Shown here in pieces: positions 1-8,174 of a stretch of DNA of 44,129 bases. The stretch spans positions 1 to 44,129 of the forward strand of contig JAFYYJ010000082.1 in the NCBI GenBank assembly GCA_017557605.1. Direction: 5' to 3'. Every line of letters begins with the position of its first letter. Within the stretch, counting starts at the first letter, position 1. The notes beneath the pieces were generated by a model that saw only the letters and a program-made list of their open reading frames with translations, made no database searches and was not told the DNA's origin. A program made the translations under genes and the position numbers. The DNA comes from Salinivirgaceae bacterium (GTDB taxonomy: Bacteria; Bacteroidota; Bacteroidia; Bacteroidales; SZUA-534).

Positions 1-632
1 AACCCTGATTTTGTAGGTGCAATGTATTTCTGCAGCGATGCGAATCCTGTGTCTATCTTGCGAATAAGCTTTGAATCTGGCTGGTCTGGGGCGCCGGTGA
101 ACACACCATCGATGTTCGAGAGGATGAACAGCGAGTCGCAGTTCATCATCGAGGCAATGAGGCCTGACAGCTCGTCATTATCCGTAAACATCAGCTCGGT
201 TACAGATATTGTATCGTTCTCATTCACAATGGGAATAACATGGTTTTCTAGCATCGTTGTGATGCAGTTTTTCATATTCAGATAGTGGCGGCGGTCGCCG
301 AAATTCTCTTTTGTGGTAAGCACCTGAGCACACTGCAATCCTTGCTTTCCAAAGAGTTGTGTGTAAAGCGACATCAGTTTCACCTGCCCCACTGCGGCCC
401 ATAACTGTTTAGCGGCCACAAGGTCGGTTTTCTTCGACACTGCCACCTCTCCGCGTCCAGCCGCCACCGCTCCCGACGACACCACAATAACCTCAGTGCC
501 AGTCTTTTGCAATGCGGCAATCTGCTCCACTAAATTTGTGATGCGCGCTGTATTGAGCGAGCCGTCAGCTTGCGCCAACACGTTGCTGCCAATCTTTATG
601 GCAATCCGTTTGAGTTTATTCTTTGCTGTCAT
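1..632 (-). CDS. proB: Glutamate 5-kinase, C-terminus cut by window edge
   Basis: Partial gene: the first 210 codons read leftwards from the ATG at 632-630 and run off position 1. The product would phosphorylate L-glutamate to glutamyl 5-phosphate, the first step of proline synthesis, in the cytoplasm. The reading frame opens with MTAKNKLKRIAIKIGSNVL, the phosphate-binding N-terminus of the amino acid kinase fold. It continues with VVSSGAVAAGR, then VNENDTISV and FTDNDELSG, the glutamate-binding and catalytic segments typical of ProB. The start lies 14 bases inside the end of the upstream 1548-codon gene (17-base overlap), so translation is probably coupled. Whether a C-terminal PUA domain is present cannot be seen. 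Identification is firm; only the N-terminal part is available. Confidence 0.95.
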   Translation of the reverse strand, partial: MTAKNKLKRIAIKIGSNVLAQADGSLNTARITNLVEQIAALQKTGTEVIVVSSGAVAAGRGEVAVSKKTDLVAAKQLWAAVGQVKLMSLYTQLFGKQGLQCAQVLTTKENFGDRRHYLNMKNCITTMLENHVIPIVNENDTISVTELMFTDNDELSGLIASMMNCDSLFILSNIDGVFTGAPDQPDSKLIRKIDTGFASLQKYIAPTKSG

Positions 633-3600
633 TTTCTGTCTCTGTTTCAGTTCCCGATTCTGATTCGGTTTCAGCATCCGAACCTTCCTGTTCGGCATTT
701 CCGCCTTCATCGCCTTCCTCAAAATCTATATTCTCATCTTCCTCAACCTCAACACCTTCCAAGTGTTTCATAAAGTCGTTCAGCTTCTTCTTTTCGGCCA
801 GCATGAACATATACGATGCCTCGCCTCGCTTAGCCGGCAGACGACGGTCGCTACCCTTTATATTGTGGATAATGTCATTGAAAGTCTTGTCACTGCTGAG
901 CACCTGCATAAATCCGCGCTTGTAGCTGAAGAAGTACCACAGGTCGGGCAGCACCTCAAGATAGAGCGTCATTCCGTCGCCGCTGCGCTTGCGTTCAATC
1001 TCAAACACGCCTTTCACCTTCTTGTTAATCTGCATTCCATTCATATTGCCGATACCCAAATCGCCGGTGCTCTGCCAGCAGCGCGAGCGTTTGTTCCACA
1101 TCATGTGCAGTTCCGAGAACATCACGGTAGTGTTCAGCGGCGCAGGAATCTCCTTCAGTGTCCCGAAAATCTTCTGCTCGTTAAACATCTTGTTGGCATC
1201 GGCCGTGCCCAAAATCTCACGCACGCCCTTTGTGTAAACACTGCTCATCAGGCTCGAAGGTCCGAGTTTCAAAGCGGCAAGCGTATCGCTGATAAGCTTC
1301 AGCGCCTCGGGCGGTAGGTAGAAGTTCAAGGTCGTAATCATGTCGAGCACATACTTGTCAGCATCAATGTCGTAGCTTGTCGTTCCCTTGTTCACCATTT
1401 CGATTCGGCCCAGATTGGCCACCAGATTTATATCACCGTCAGAATTAATTGTGCAGCCGTTTTTATTGATGCACAGATAATTACCCAAACTGTCGGGATA
1501 TTCCATTCGCTCTTTCGAACCTATCTCGTAACACCAGCGCTTTTTGTTGTAGTGCAGATAGCCTTTGGCGGGCGTTACCGGCACATTGCTGTACCAGCGG
1601 CGCGGCGACAGGAACGCCGGGTAGACGTGAACCGTGTCGACGCCCATAACACCGCCCGAAATCAGGAAGTCGTCGCTACGGCTCATCGGCTGGTCGTCAA
1701 TCGGAATATAGACATCCTTCGGGTCAACTTCGGCATCGAATTTTATCCAGCTCTCGGTCAGATGGCAGCCGTGGTGCATCTTTGTCGAACCTGTGTAACG
1801 GAGCAACGGGTCGTTGGCGTGCATCTCAACCAGGCCAACGTAGCTGAACTCAGGCGACAGACTGAAATCCTCCTCCATAGTCACTTTTCCCTTGCCGAAA
1901 GACTGGCCGGTAGAGTCGACCGTAATCGGGTCAAAGCTGATGTACTCAATCGTTCCGTCGTTCTCAGTATAGGTGTAGTCGCCGTGTCCGTAGTACTGCT
2001 TGCGCGACATGACATCGACAGCTACCTTCTGGAAGTTGTGATATTTGGTTTCGGTGTTGGCCGTCAGTTTGGCGTTGTTGAGTGTTCGCATCTTTGCCAT
2101 AGGCTGAATGGTTACCTCGCCGTCGCCCGGAGTGATGCGCGCATCGGCCACATCGATAAGTTTGACTTTATGCGCCTGCAGCACATTGTTTTTCAAGTCA
2201 AAGTCAGCAACTGGCGAAATCCAGTTGAGTGAATCCTGCCCTTTGTGTGTCGACAGGAAGAACGAGCCTTTTGGGGTCTCATTATCGACAGGTGATACAG
2301 TGCGCAACTGGCCGTTGGCAAAGGCGCGTGTGGCTTTGGCCGAAGTGAACTGCATCTTCTTGTCGACCATTTTCCACGAGAAGCCCTCAACCCAAGCGGC
2401 GTAGAGGTTGTCGGGGAAGTCGACGCGGCCGTTGCCTGTGTTCGATTTGAAATTTGCAATCTTGGTCGACATATCAACATTGGCCTCCAGATTCTCGGTT
2501 GCAAGCGCCAGTTTTTCAGGCTGATACGACCGTATGGAGAGCGATGTGTTCTTGCTGGTGAAGTTTGTAATACCAAAATCGAAGCGTTCCGATTTGAGCG
2601 TGGCCTCATAGACATCGACCTGGCCGCGGCCGTTGATGTTCTTGGGCGCATAGTTCAACTTTCCGCTGAAGGCAACCAGTCCGCCGTACATAAGCATCGG
2701 CAGACCGAGGTCCTTAAATTCGATGTTGTCGTTGTAAGGCTCCCAATGCATATAGACGCGAGTGGCGGCAACATCGGTGTGCGCACCCGGCTTCTGAGCT
2801 ATGGTCATCGATTTTGTTATGCCATTGGTTGAATCGGGGAAGAATACAAAATCCTCCGATTCGATTTTCGAGTCGAGATAGTCGATGCGACCGTTGCCGC
2901 GGAAGCCCTGGTTGCTCAATTTCAAGATGCTGAAATAGCGGCCCTTGCCGCGATAGGCCGGATAGCCTTCGGAAGGCGACACCTGCAGGAATCCGAGCGA
3001 GTTATCCTCCTGAACAACAAGTTTCTGCTTGATAACCGGAATGATGTCGGCCGAATGCAGCTCGCCGTCGAAGCCCATACCCTCGGTCGAGAAGCTGTTC
3101 AAACTGTCGATAACATACGGATAGACTTGGAAGTAGAAAGTGTCGCGCGTGTACTTGCCGCCCTGAATATAGGATGCATCGTAATAAACATACGAGTCTT
3201 TCTCGCTGGCGAAAATCGGGTACTGCAGCAGGTTCTTACGTCCCGATTTATTGTCGGGCTCATCAATTTTCAACTTTCCGGTGATGTTCTCAATGGTGCT
3301 TTGTACACGCGACAGCATCTGGCGCCCATAGCCGTCGAGTCCGGCTTTCACCTTAATATTCAGCGAGTCGACATTGTTCAGCTCAACCATAAAATCATTG
3401 TAGTTGAACTTGAAATTGCTGCCGTAGAAAGTGAACAGACCGGCTTCAATGGTGCCGCCAAAATCGAAACTCAAATCCTTCTTAACCAGAATTTCCTGAT
3501 TGCTCGGGTAGAAAGTTACGTTCTGGCGCTCGCTCACGCTCACCTCAGGCACGCCCTGTATGGCCAAATCCATGTTATACAAGTTCAGCACGGCGTTCAC

Positions 3601-5262
3601 CGCACCCGATGTCGTCTGTGACTCAAAGTGAATCAGGTCGTAGTCGATGCGGTCCACAATGCAGTCGAGGTAGCGGTAGAGCTTCGGCTTCACGCGGCAA
3701 TATTCAGTTTTCGAATCATAATCCACTATTCCTTTGTAAGTCAGCGATATAAGCAACCGCTTGGTTGTAACCAAACCCTGACGGATAAATTTCGAAAAAT
3801 CTTCGGCATAGAACTCGTCAAATCCTGTTCGCTTCACATAGTTGCGGAGCTGGATGTAAGGGTGGATGTCCTCAAGCCCCTGGTCCTCGTAATAACGCTC
3901 GGCACTGAAATAATTCTCCGATTCGAATTTGGCGGTACTGATGCTGCTGCCGATGATGTTTGTGAAGTAGATTTTGGTGTCGTTCATCTTCCAGCTCAGC
4001 TGCCCGAAGTCCATTTCCATATTGTGATACGAGTCGTAGTAAGGGCTTCGTGACATGTTCTGCGGGTTGTTGTCGCGAATCAGGTTGAACTCCTTGCGGT
4101 CGTCATAGTATTTCAGCGTCAGACCCGGATGATAAATTGAGTCGCGGTCGATGTAGATATTGATTTTAGCGTCGGTCGATGTGAATCCTTTTTTGCGGAT
4201 GCCGAAATATTCCGAATAGGCCTCAAGGAACTTCTGCTTCTCAATCACGGTGTCGCCCTTTTCATTGATGTATTGAACATCGCGCATGACGGTTATTCGG
4301 GCCGGCTGGGTGCTTGTACCGGTTCCGGCAATCTTGTCGCCCATGATTGTGAAACCACCGTAGTAGTGAATGTCCTCAAAAAGGTTTTCGATGTCGAAGG
4401 TTTTCTCGTCGGAACGGAACTGCGGGTACGACACAATTTTTGCGCTAGTGGTTTCCATTACTTTATCGGTTATGGTGCCCATAAGCGGATAGTCGAAATA
4501 TCCTAAATGATAGAAAACCACATCTTTAATGGTATATGATGCTTTCGAGAGCGATATCTTGTACGAGTCGATTTCGGCCCACGATGTGTCGCGCGAAATG
4601 CCGGCTTTGTCCCAGTAAACGGTAGCCTGACCGCCCTTCCAGACATTCGAGATAGGGTTGTAAATGCCTTTAGTATTGTAAATCACAATGCTGTCTTTGC
4701 GCTGTATGCACTTCAAATCTAGATTATTGAAATAATAGCAGACAGTATCGTTTATCTTGTTGATTTCGAAATGGTTGTTACTACTTATCCATTTCAGGCT
4801 GCCCGATGTGTAAATGGCCTTGTCGCGGAGCATGTAGATGATACTGAGGACATATTTGTCTATATCGCTAAGTTTCATCGATTTGTCATAGGCGATAGTG
4901 TTCAGACCGTTGAACCACTCGGTGTAGTTTGGCTGTTGAGTGCCTCCCTCCTCGCAGAACACAAGCAACGCGTTGATGTAGTTGAACATATGCGGGAAGT
5001 TGCGGGCTTTTTTCGCAAGCATTTGGTTTGCAACCTGATAGATTTTTTGTTGTTGTTCCTCAGTGAACGAACCGCCGTGCCAATATGGCGCAAACTCTTT
5101 CAATAGCAGCTTGCCACTCTCGTAGTTGGCATCCGACTTGGCGAAGAAAGCCTTAAGCTCGTCCATAAAGGCATAAGGCTCAGGCGTGAAAGCTTTTGTT
5201 TGCGCCTGCAAGTTGGTCGCAACCATTAAACACACAACAATTAGAAGTATCAGTTTTTTCAT
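616..5262 (-). CDS. Very large Sec-secreted protein of unknown function, 1548 aa
   Basis: I do not recognise the family. The protein starts with a clear type I signal peptide (residues 1 to about 21, ending LQAQ). There is no further membrane helix, so it should be periplasmic or at the cell surface. The body is rich in short alternating hydrophobic/polar stretches and aromatic residues, suggesting a mostly beta-strand protein. Phrases of the type NGRGQVDVYEA and GFRGNGRIDYLDS recur loosely, as in long repetitive beta proteins such as AsmA/TamB- or LptD/OstA-like ones; this resemblance is an impression, not a match. The last 45 or so residues are a very acidic tail of Glu, Asp, Ser and Thr. 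It sits between prmA (57 bases upstream) and proB (overlapping), so the three genes are probably co-transcribed. That neighbourhood gives no direct hint of function. Confidence 0.8.
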   Translation of the reverse strand: MKKLILLIVVCLMVATNLQAQTKAFTPEPYAFMDELKAFFAKSDANYESGKLLLKEFAPYWHGGSFTEEQQQKIYQVANQMLAKKARNFPHMFNYINALLVFCEEGGTQQPNYTEWFNGLNTIAYDKSMKLSDIDKYVLSIIYMLRDKAIYTSGSLKWISSNNHFEINKINDTVCYYFNNLDLKCIQRKDSIVIYNTKGIYNPISNVWKGGQATVYWDKAGISRDTSWAEIDSYKISLSKASYTIKDVVFYHLGYFDYPLMGTITDKVMETTSAKIVSYPQFRSDEKTFDIENLFEDIHYYGGFTIMGDKIAGTGTSTQPARITVMRDVQYINEKGDTVIEKQKFLEAYSEYFGIRKKGFTSTDAKINIYIDRDSIYHPGLTLKYYDDRKEFNLIRDNNPQNMSRSPYYDSYHNMEMDFGQLSWKMNDTKIYFTNIIGSSISTAKFESENYFSAERYYEDQGLEDIHPYIQLRNYVKRTGFDEFYAEDFSKFIRQGLVTTKRLLISLTYKGIVDYDSKTEYCRVKPKLYRYLDCIVDRIDYDLIHFESQTTSGAVNAVLNLYNMDLAIQGVPEVSVSERQNVTFYPSNQEILVKKDLSFDFGGTIEAGLFTFYGSNFKFNYNDFMVELNNVDSLNIKVKAGLDGYGRQMLSRVQSTIENITGKLKIDEPDNKSGRKNLLQYPIFASEKDSYVYYDASYIQGGKYTRDTFYFQVYPYVIDSLNSFSTEGMGFDGELHSADIIPVIKQKLVVQEDNSLGFLQVSPSEGYPAYRGKGRYFSILKLSNQGFRGNGRIDYLDSKIESEDFVFFPDSTNGITKSMTIAQKPGAHTDVAATRVYMHWEPYNDNIEFKDLGLPMLMYGGLVAFSGKLNYAPKNINGRGQVDVYEATLKSERFDFGITNFTSKNTSLSIRSYQPEKLALATENLEANVDMSTKIANFKSNTGNGRVDFPDNLYAAWVEGFSWKMVDKKMQFTSAKATRAFANGQLRTVSPVDNETPKGSFFLSTHKGQDSLNWISPVADFDLKNNVLQAHKVKLIDVADARITPGDGEVTIQPMAKMRTLNNAKLTANTETKYHNFQKVAVDVMSRKQYYGHGDYTYTENDGTIEYISFDPITVDSTGQSFGKGKVTMEEDFSLSPEFSYVGLVEMHANDPLLRYTGSTKMHHGCHLTESWIKFDAEVDPKDVYIPIDDQPMSRSDDFLISGGVMGVDTVHVYPAFLSPRRWYSNVPVTPAKGYLHYNKKRWCYEIGSKERMEYPDSLGNYLCINKNGCTINSDGDINLVANLGRIEMVNKGTTSYDIDADKYVLDMITTLNFYLPPEALKLISDTLAALKLGPSSLMSSVYTKGVREILGTADANKMFNEQKIFGTLKEIPAPLNTTVMFSELHMMWNKRSRCWQSTGDLGIGNMNGMQINKKVKGVFEIERKRSGDGMTLYLEVLPDLWYFFSYKRGFMQVLSSDKTFNDIIHNIKGSDRRLPAKRGEASYMFMLAEKKKLNDFMKHLEGVEVEEDENIDFEEGDEGGNAEQEGSDAETESESGTETETENDSKE

Positions 5263-5319
5263 CCTATCGTCTTTTTACAGTTTTTTATCCTTTTGATTTA
5301 TAGCTTATTCCATTAAGAA

Positions 5320-6153
5320 CTATCGCTTAACAAATTTCAGCGACACCCACTCATCCTGCTCAATCTGCCCGGCCGGCTGCAAATCAAGTGATTGCGCCTT
5401 TTCCGTCAGAATCGCAACATCCGACTTGTAGAACCCACTCAAACACAGCGTTCCTCCAGCCGTAAGCGAGCGGCTGTATGTAGGCATCTGGTCGAGCAGA
5501 ATGTTGCGGTTGATGTTGGCCAGAATGACATCGAACGTGCCATTAATAGCCTCCACTCCTCCTTCCAAAACCGTCAGTTCAACACCGTTGCGCGCGGCGT
5601 TTTCACGTGCGTTCTCAACCGACCAATGGTCGATATCGATAGCCATGACACGGCCAGCACCAAGTTTTTTAGCGGCAATGGCAAGTACTCCCGTTCCGCA
5701 GCCCATATCGAGAAGAGTTTTCCCGCCAAGCTGAATATCAAACAATTGCTGAATCATCAGCGTGGTAGTGGCATGATGCCCCGTACCAAACGACATTTTC
5801 GGCTCAATAATCACATCAAGCTGATAACTATCGTCATAATCGTGGAAAGGCGCACGTATGCGGCATTTGCCAGCAACTGTTATCGGAGTAAAAGTTTTCT
5901 CCCATTCGGCATTCCAGTCAACATCGGGCACGGGTTTACTATCAATTTCAATCTTTTCGAAGATTGCAGACACAGGCTCAACAGCGGCAGCTGTAGCTGC
6001 CTCGTCGAACATGGCCGTCGGTATGTACGCCGACAAACCCGAAGGTGTCTCCATAAAACTATCGTATCCGATTTCGGCAAGCAAAGCAGTAAGTATCTCG
6101 CGATTATCAGGAGTTGCCGGAGCGAAAGTCAGTTGAGTTTCAACGTAATGCAT
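5320..6153 (-). CDS. prmA: Ribosomal protein L11 methyltransferase
   Basis: Methylates lysine residues and the N-terminus of ribosomal protein L11 using S-adenosylmethionine. The 277-residue product carries the PrmA signature MSFGTGHHATT (about residues 120-130). It then has the class I methyltransferase motif LLDMGCGTG (about 147-155), an acidic residue ending the second strand (MAIDID) and the ANINRNILLD motif that corresponds to the NI(L)ANIL block of the family. I place the start at the ATG at 6153, giving MHYVETQLTF. A longer frame to 6183 adds ten residues (MYYLARNILI) that do not look like the family N-terminus. A -7 box (CAAAATTA on the plus strand, TAATTTTG on the coding strand) lies at 6204-6211. 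The gene heads a probable operon with the 1548-residue protein and proB. Confidence 0.95.
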   Translation of the reverse strand: MHYVETQLTFAPATPDNREILTALLAEIGYDSFMETPSGLSAYIPTAMFDEAATAAAVEPVSAIFEKIEIDSKPVPDVDWNAEWEKTFTPITVAGKCRIRAPFHDYDDSYQLDVIIEPKMSFGTGHHATTTLMIQQLFDIQLGGKTLLDMGCGTGVLAIAAKKLGAGRVMAIDIDHWSVENARENAARNGVELTVLEGGVEAINGTFDVILANINRNILLDQMPTYSRSLTAGGTLCLSGFYKSDVAILTEKAQSLDLQPAGQIEQDEWVSLKFVKR

Positions 6154-6203
6154 TATCAATATATTTCTGGCAAGATAATACATTTTGCGTTGTCTGATAA
6201 CAG

Positions 6204-6211
6204 CAAAATTA
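6204..6211 (-). promoter_or_regulatory. Putative -7 promoter box for prmA operon
   Basis: TAATTTTG on the minus strand fits the Bacteroidota -7 consensus TAnnTTTG and lies about 50 bases before the prmA ATG. No good -33 TTTG is seen at the expected 19-base spacing, so confidence is moderate. Confidence 0.45.
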
Positions 6212-6282
6212 GAACATCAGCATCGCAAGAATGTTTCTAAAAGGTGACAATAACAAGACCTTTGATTTTTTTGAAAAAAAGT

Positions 6283-6313
6283 TTTGCAAATTAGAAACGC
6301 TCGCCTATTTTTG
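6283..6313 (+). promoter_or_regulatory. Bacteroidota promoter of tRNA-Asn
   Basis: A textbook Bacteroidota promoter: -33 TTTG at 6283-6286, exactly 19 bases, then -7 TATTTTTG at 6306-6313. Transcription would begin near 6320, about 33 bases before the mature tRNA-Asn. It is also the only evident promoter upstream of the GIY-YIG gene that follows the tRNA. Confidence 0.8.
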
Positions 6314-6352
6314 CACCCGCAATTAAGGGATTACCCGACATTGTTGGAAAAT

Positions 6353-6426
6353 TCCTCTTTAGCTCAGTTGGTTAGAGCACCTGACTGTTAATCAGGGGGT
6401 CCTTGGTTCAAGTCCAAGAAGGGGAG
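6353..6426 (+). tRNA. tRNA-Asn (GTT)
   Basis: A complete cloverleaf. Acceptor strands are TCCTCTT at 6353-6359 and AAGGGGA at 6419-6425. The D-arm is GCTC/GAGC, the anticodon stem CCTGA/TCAGG with loop CTGTTAA (anticodon GTT), and the T-arm CTTGG/CCAAG with loop TTCAAGT. The discriminator is G6426, and a full CCA is not encoded. A rho-independent terminator follows 10 bases later. The 3' half is repeated in degenerate form at 6756. Confidence 0.97.
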
Positions 6427-6436
6427 CAAAAAAAAT

Positions 6437-6461
6437 AAGCCGATGAAAATCGGCTTTTTTT
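6437..6461 (+). terminator. Rho-independent terminator after tRNA-Asn
   Basis: Perfect stem AAGCCGAT / ATCGGCTT around a GAAA tetraloop, followed by a run of T. A run of A on the other side would let it work in both directions. The GIY-YIG start codon lies only 6 bases beyond it. Confidence 0.9.
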
Positions 6462-6466
6462 GTGGT

Positions 6467-6769
6467 ATGAGCAAACATTTTGTATATATTCTTTATAGTC
6501 AAACATCCGACAGTTTCTATATTGGTGAAACCTTTGATGTCGAAAACAGATTAGCGGAGCATAACTCTCATTTTTTTACAGGAGCTTTCACTTCTCGAAC
6601 AAATGACTGGGTTGTATTCTTAACACTTGAATGCAAAAACAGAACACAAGCACGTATGATTGAATCCCATATAAAGAAGATGAAAAGCAAAACCTATATC
6701 CGCAATTTGAAAAAGTATCCACAAATATTGGATAAACTCCTTGCAAAATATGACACACCTAACTGTTAA
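6467..6769 (+). CDS. GIY-YIG nuclease-like protein beside tRNA-Asn
   Basis: A 100-residue single-domain protein of the UPF0213/GIY-YIG group. The N-terminus has FVYILYSQ, then FYIGET ten residues on, which is the paired GIY/YIG signature. ENRLAEHN supplies the conserved Arg, ARMIESHIKKMK the metal-binding Glu, and a basic C-terminal helix follows. I start at the ATG at 6467 (MSKHFVYIL). The frame extends back to an ATG at 6443, but that codon lies inside the terminator hairpin. No promoter of its own is seen, so expression probably depends on read-through from the tRNA promoter. The last codons (Thr-Pro-Asn-Cys-stop) are formed by a copied tRNA-Asn anticodon arm. GIY-YIG domains are DNA nucleases in homing enzymes, UvrC and Slx1, but many stand-alone members have no known role; mobility is inferred here from context. 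Confidence 0.85.
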   Translation: MSKHFVYILYSQTSDSFYIGETFDVENRLAEHNSHFFTGAFTSRTNDWVVFLTLECKNRTQARMIESHIKKMKSKTYIRNLKKYPQILDKLLAKYDTPNC

Positions 6770-6817
6770 TCAGAGAGTCCTTGGTTCAATCCCGATAGCC
6801 ATCGGGACAAGAAGGGG
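6756..6817 (+). repeat. Degenerate duplicate of tRNA-Asn 3' half (pseudo-tRNA)
   Basis: From CACCT onward this matches the tRNA-Asn 3' half beginning at 6378, with 3 mismatches in the first 34 positions. It covers the anticodon arm, variable loop and start of the T-arm, and then AAGGGGAGC. The changes break the anticodon stem (CCTAA against TCAGA). The T-loop is interrupted by an inserted palindrome, TCCCGAT-AGCC-ATCGGGA. The 5' half of the tRNA is absent, so this cannot be a functional tRNA. Its first bases encode the C-terminus and stop codon of the GIY-YIG gene. Confidence 0.85.
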
Positions 6818-6827
6818 AGCAAAAAAG

Positions 6828-6852
6828 AAGCCGATGTGAATCGGCTTTTTTT
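6828..6852 (+). terminator. Second copy of the tRNA-Asn terminator
   Basis: The same stem as at 6437 (AAGCCGAT / ATCGGCTT) with loop GTGA instead of GAAA, and T and A runs on either side. It would end the GIY-YIG transcript. On the minus strand it would also end the glycan locus, whose last gene stops at 6867. Confidence 0.85.
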
Positions 6853-6866
6853 GTGGGTGTATGTAT

Positions 6867-8174
6867 TCAAGCAATTGAGCCTAAAATTTCTGCCAACTGC
6901 CTTGCGCCTTCTTTCCTCGAATACTTATCAGTATTGATTGAATTGCATTCAATGGTGCCGTTCTGACAGAACTCATCGTATAATTCGTTCAAAACCAGCA
7001 TAAGATGATGTTTATCTTTGACAACAATCCCTGCCTTAGTCTCGTTCAGGCAATCTTCCTGCAAATGAGTGTTTACGCCTACATTTTCAATTAATGGGAA
7101 AAACTTTGCTTTAAGCTCTTTAGCTTCATTATCATTAGAATAGCACAATATAATTTCTCGGTTTGTTCCCAAATAATCATATATTTTGGTTCCCATTATA
7201 GAATAATCGTTGAACAACAGCATCACATTGTGTCTGCACAACTTTTCGAGTAAGCTCGCATTGTCCATTCGTGGATAAACGTGAATGTATTTTTCAAGAT
7301 TTTTGTCACGCACAAACTGCTGTATTTCAGTATTTCTGTTAACACCAAAGAAATTCAACTCGACTTTGGGGTTGTTCGCTTTCACAAATTCCGCGAAAAT
7401 GGAAATGACGCTTTTGTAGGGATGCCACTCGTAAATAGAGCCGGTCATTGCAATGCGCAGTACATCGGAATCCTGTTTTATGTGCTCCACGGTCTTCGTC
7501 GAATCGGGATTATATCCGTTATGGATTACATAAGTAGTTGGTAGAGAAACATTTTCGGCAATTTTATTTTTGAAAAATTCAGAAACAGTCGTCATTGCGG
7601 CCGCATTTTTCATAAATCGCCGTTCCCAAAAACGCACCAACGGCAAACCGGCTCTGTTTTTGTTCCCCGTCCACGGGTCGCGGTAGTCGGCAATCCAAGG
7701 AATACCGAATTTTCGGCTCAAAGCCGATGCGTATTTGAACAAAACAAACGGTTCGCCGGTGGCAATCACCGCATCCACCTTGTTGGATTTCAAATATTTC
7801 TTTGCGCCGCGATAGATTCCCGACTTTGACCCCACGAAAAACGGATATTGCGCAAACTCATAGAAGGCGGTTATGGCTTTTCGCAGAAGCACGAATTTGT
7901 TGTTTCCGTACTTAAGCATCAGTCGATTGGCTAAATTTGGCTTGTACGGTGTGCGGATTATTGTGCCGCAGTCGGTTTCTTCGACAATGGTTTTGGTGCT
8001 TTCGCTTGGCGCTATATAATCGAGTCCGCTGCCGTATTTGTTTCCCCATTGCCGAGTAACAACTATTGGATATATGCCAAACTCTTTCAGGTATTTATAC
8101 CACGCATACGGCCGCAACCCACCAACCGAGACGTATGGAGGAAAATCGTAGGCTAATATTAGTAGGTGTTTCAT
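6867..8174 (-). CDS. Glycosyltransferase, GT4-like, last gene of glycan locus
   Basis: A 435-residue GT-B type glycosyltransferase. The N-terminus MKHLLILAYDFPPYVSVGG and the central segment PWIADYRDPWTGN are typical of family 4-like enzymes that act on the cytoplasmic face of the membrane. A TVIHNGYNPD-type stretch marks the linker between the two Rossmann domains. The start is the ATG at 8174, which overlaps the TGA of the upstream DUF4062 gene (ATGA), so the two are translationally coupled. The longer frame to 8195 adds seven residues inside the neighbour. Substrate cannot be told from sequence. Its stop lies just before a bidirectional terminator. Confidence 0.85.
   Translation of the reverse strand: MKHLLILAYDFPPYVSVGGLRPYAWYKYLKEFGIYPIVVTRQWGNKYGSGLDYIAPSESTKTIVEETDCGTIIRTPYKPNLANRLMLKYGNNKFVLLRKAITAFYEFAQYPFFVGSKSGIYRGAKKYLKSNKVDAVIATGEPFVLFKYASALSRKFGIPWIADYRDPWTGNKNRAGLPLVRFWERRFMKNAAAMTTVSEFFKNKIAENVSLPTTYVIHNGYNPDSTKTVEHIKQDSDVLRIAMTGSIYEWHPYKSVISIFAEFVKANNPKVELNFFGVNRNTEIQQFVRDKNLEKYIHVYPRMDNASLLEKLCRHNVMLLFNDYSIMGTKIYDYLGTNREIILCYSNDNEAKELKAKFFPLIENVGVNTHLQEDCLNETKAGIVVKDKHHLMLVLNELYDEFCQNGTIECNSINTDKYSRKEGARQLAEILGSIA

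Noticed and set aside
763..2232. Long plus-strand open frames opposite the 1548-residue protein
   Set aside because: They lie opposite a continuous frame with a signal peptide and consistent composition; their translations are His/Arg/Val-rich with no recognisable domain.
3055..4053. Plus-strand frames of 188 and 141 codons
   Set aside because: Antisense shadows of the same large gene; no promoter, no family features.
6443..6466. Upstream ATG start for the GIY-YIG gene
   Set aside because: The codon lies inside the terminator stem and adds eight residues not seen in the family; the ATG at 6467 starts just before the GIY motif.
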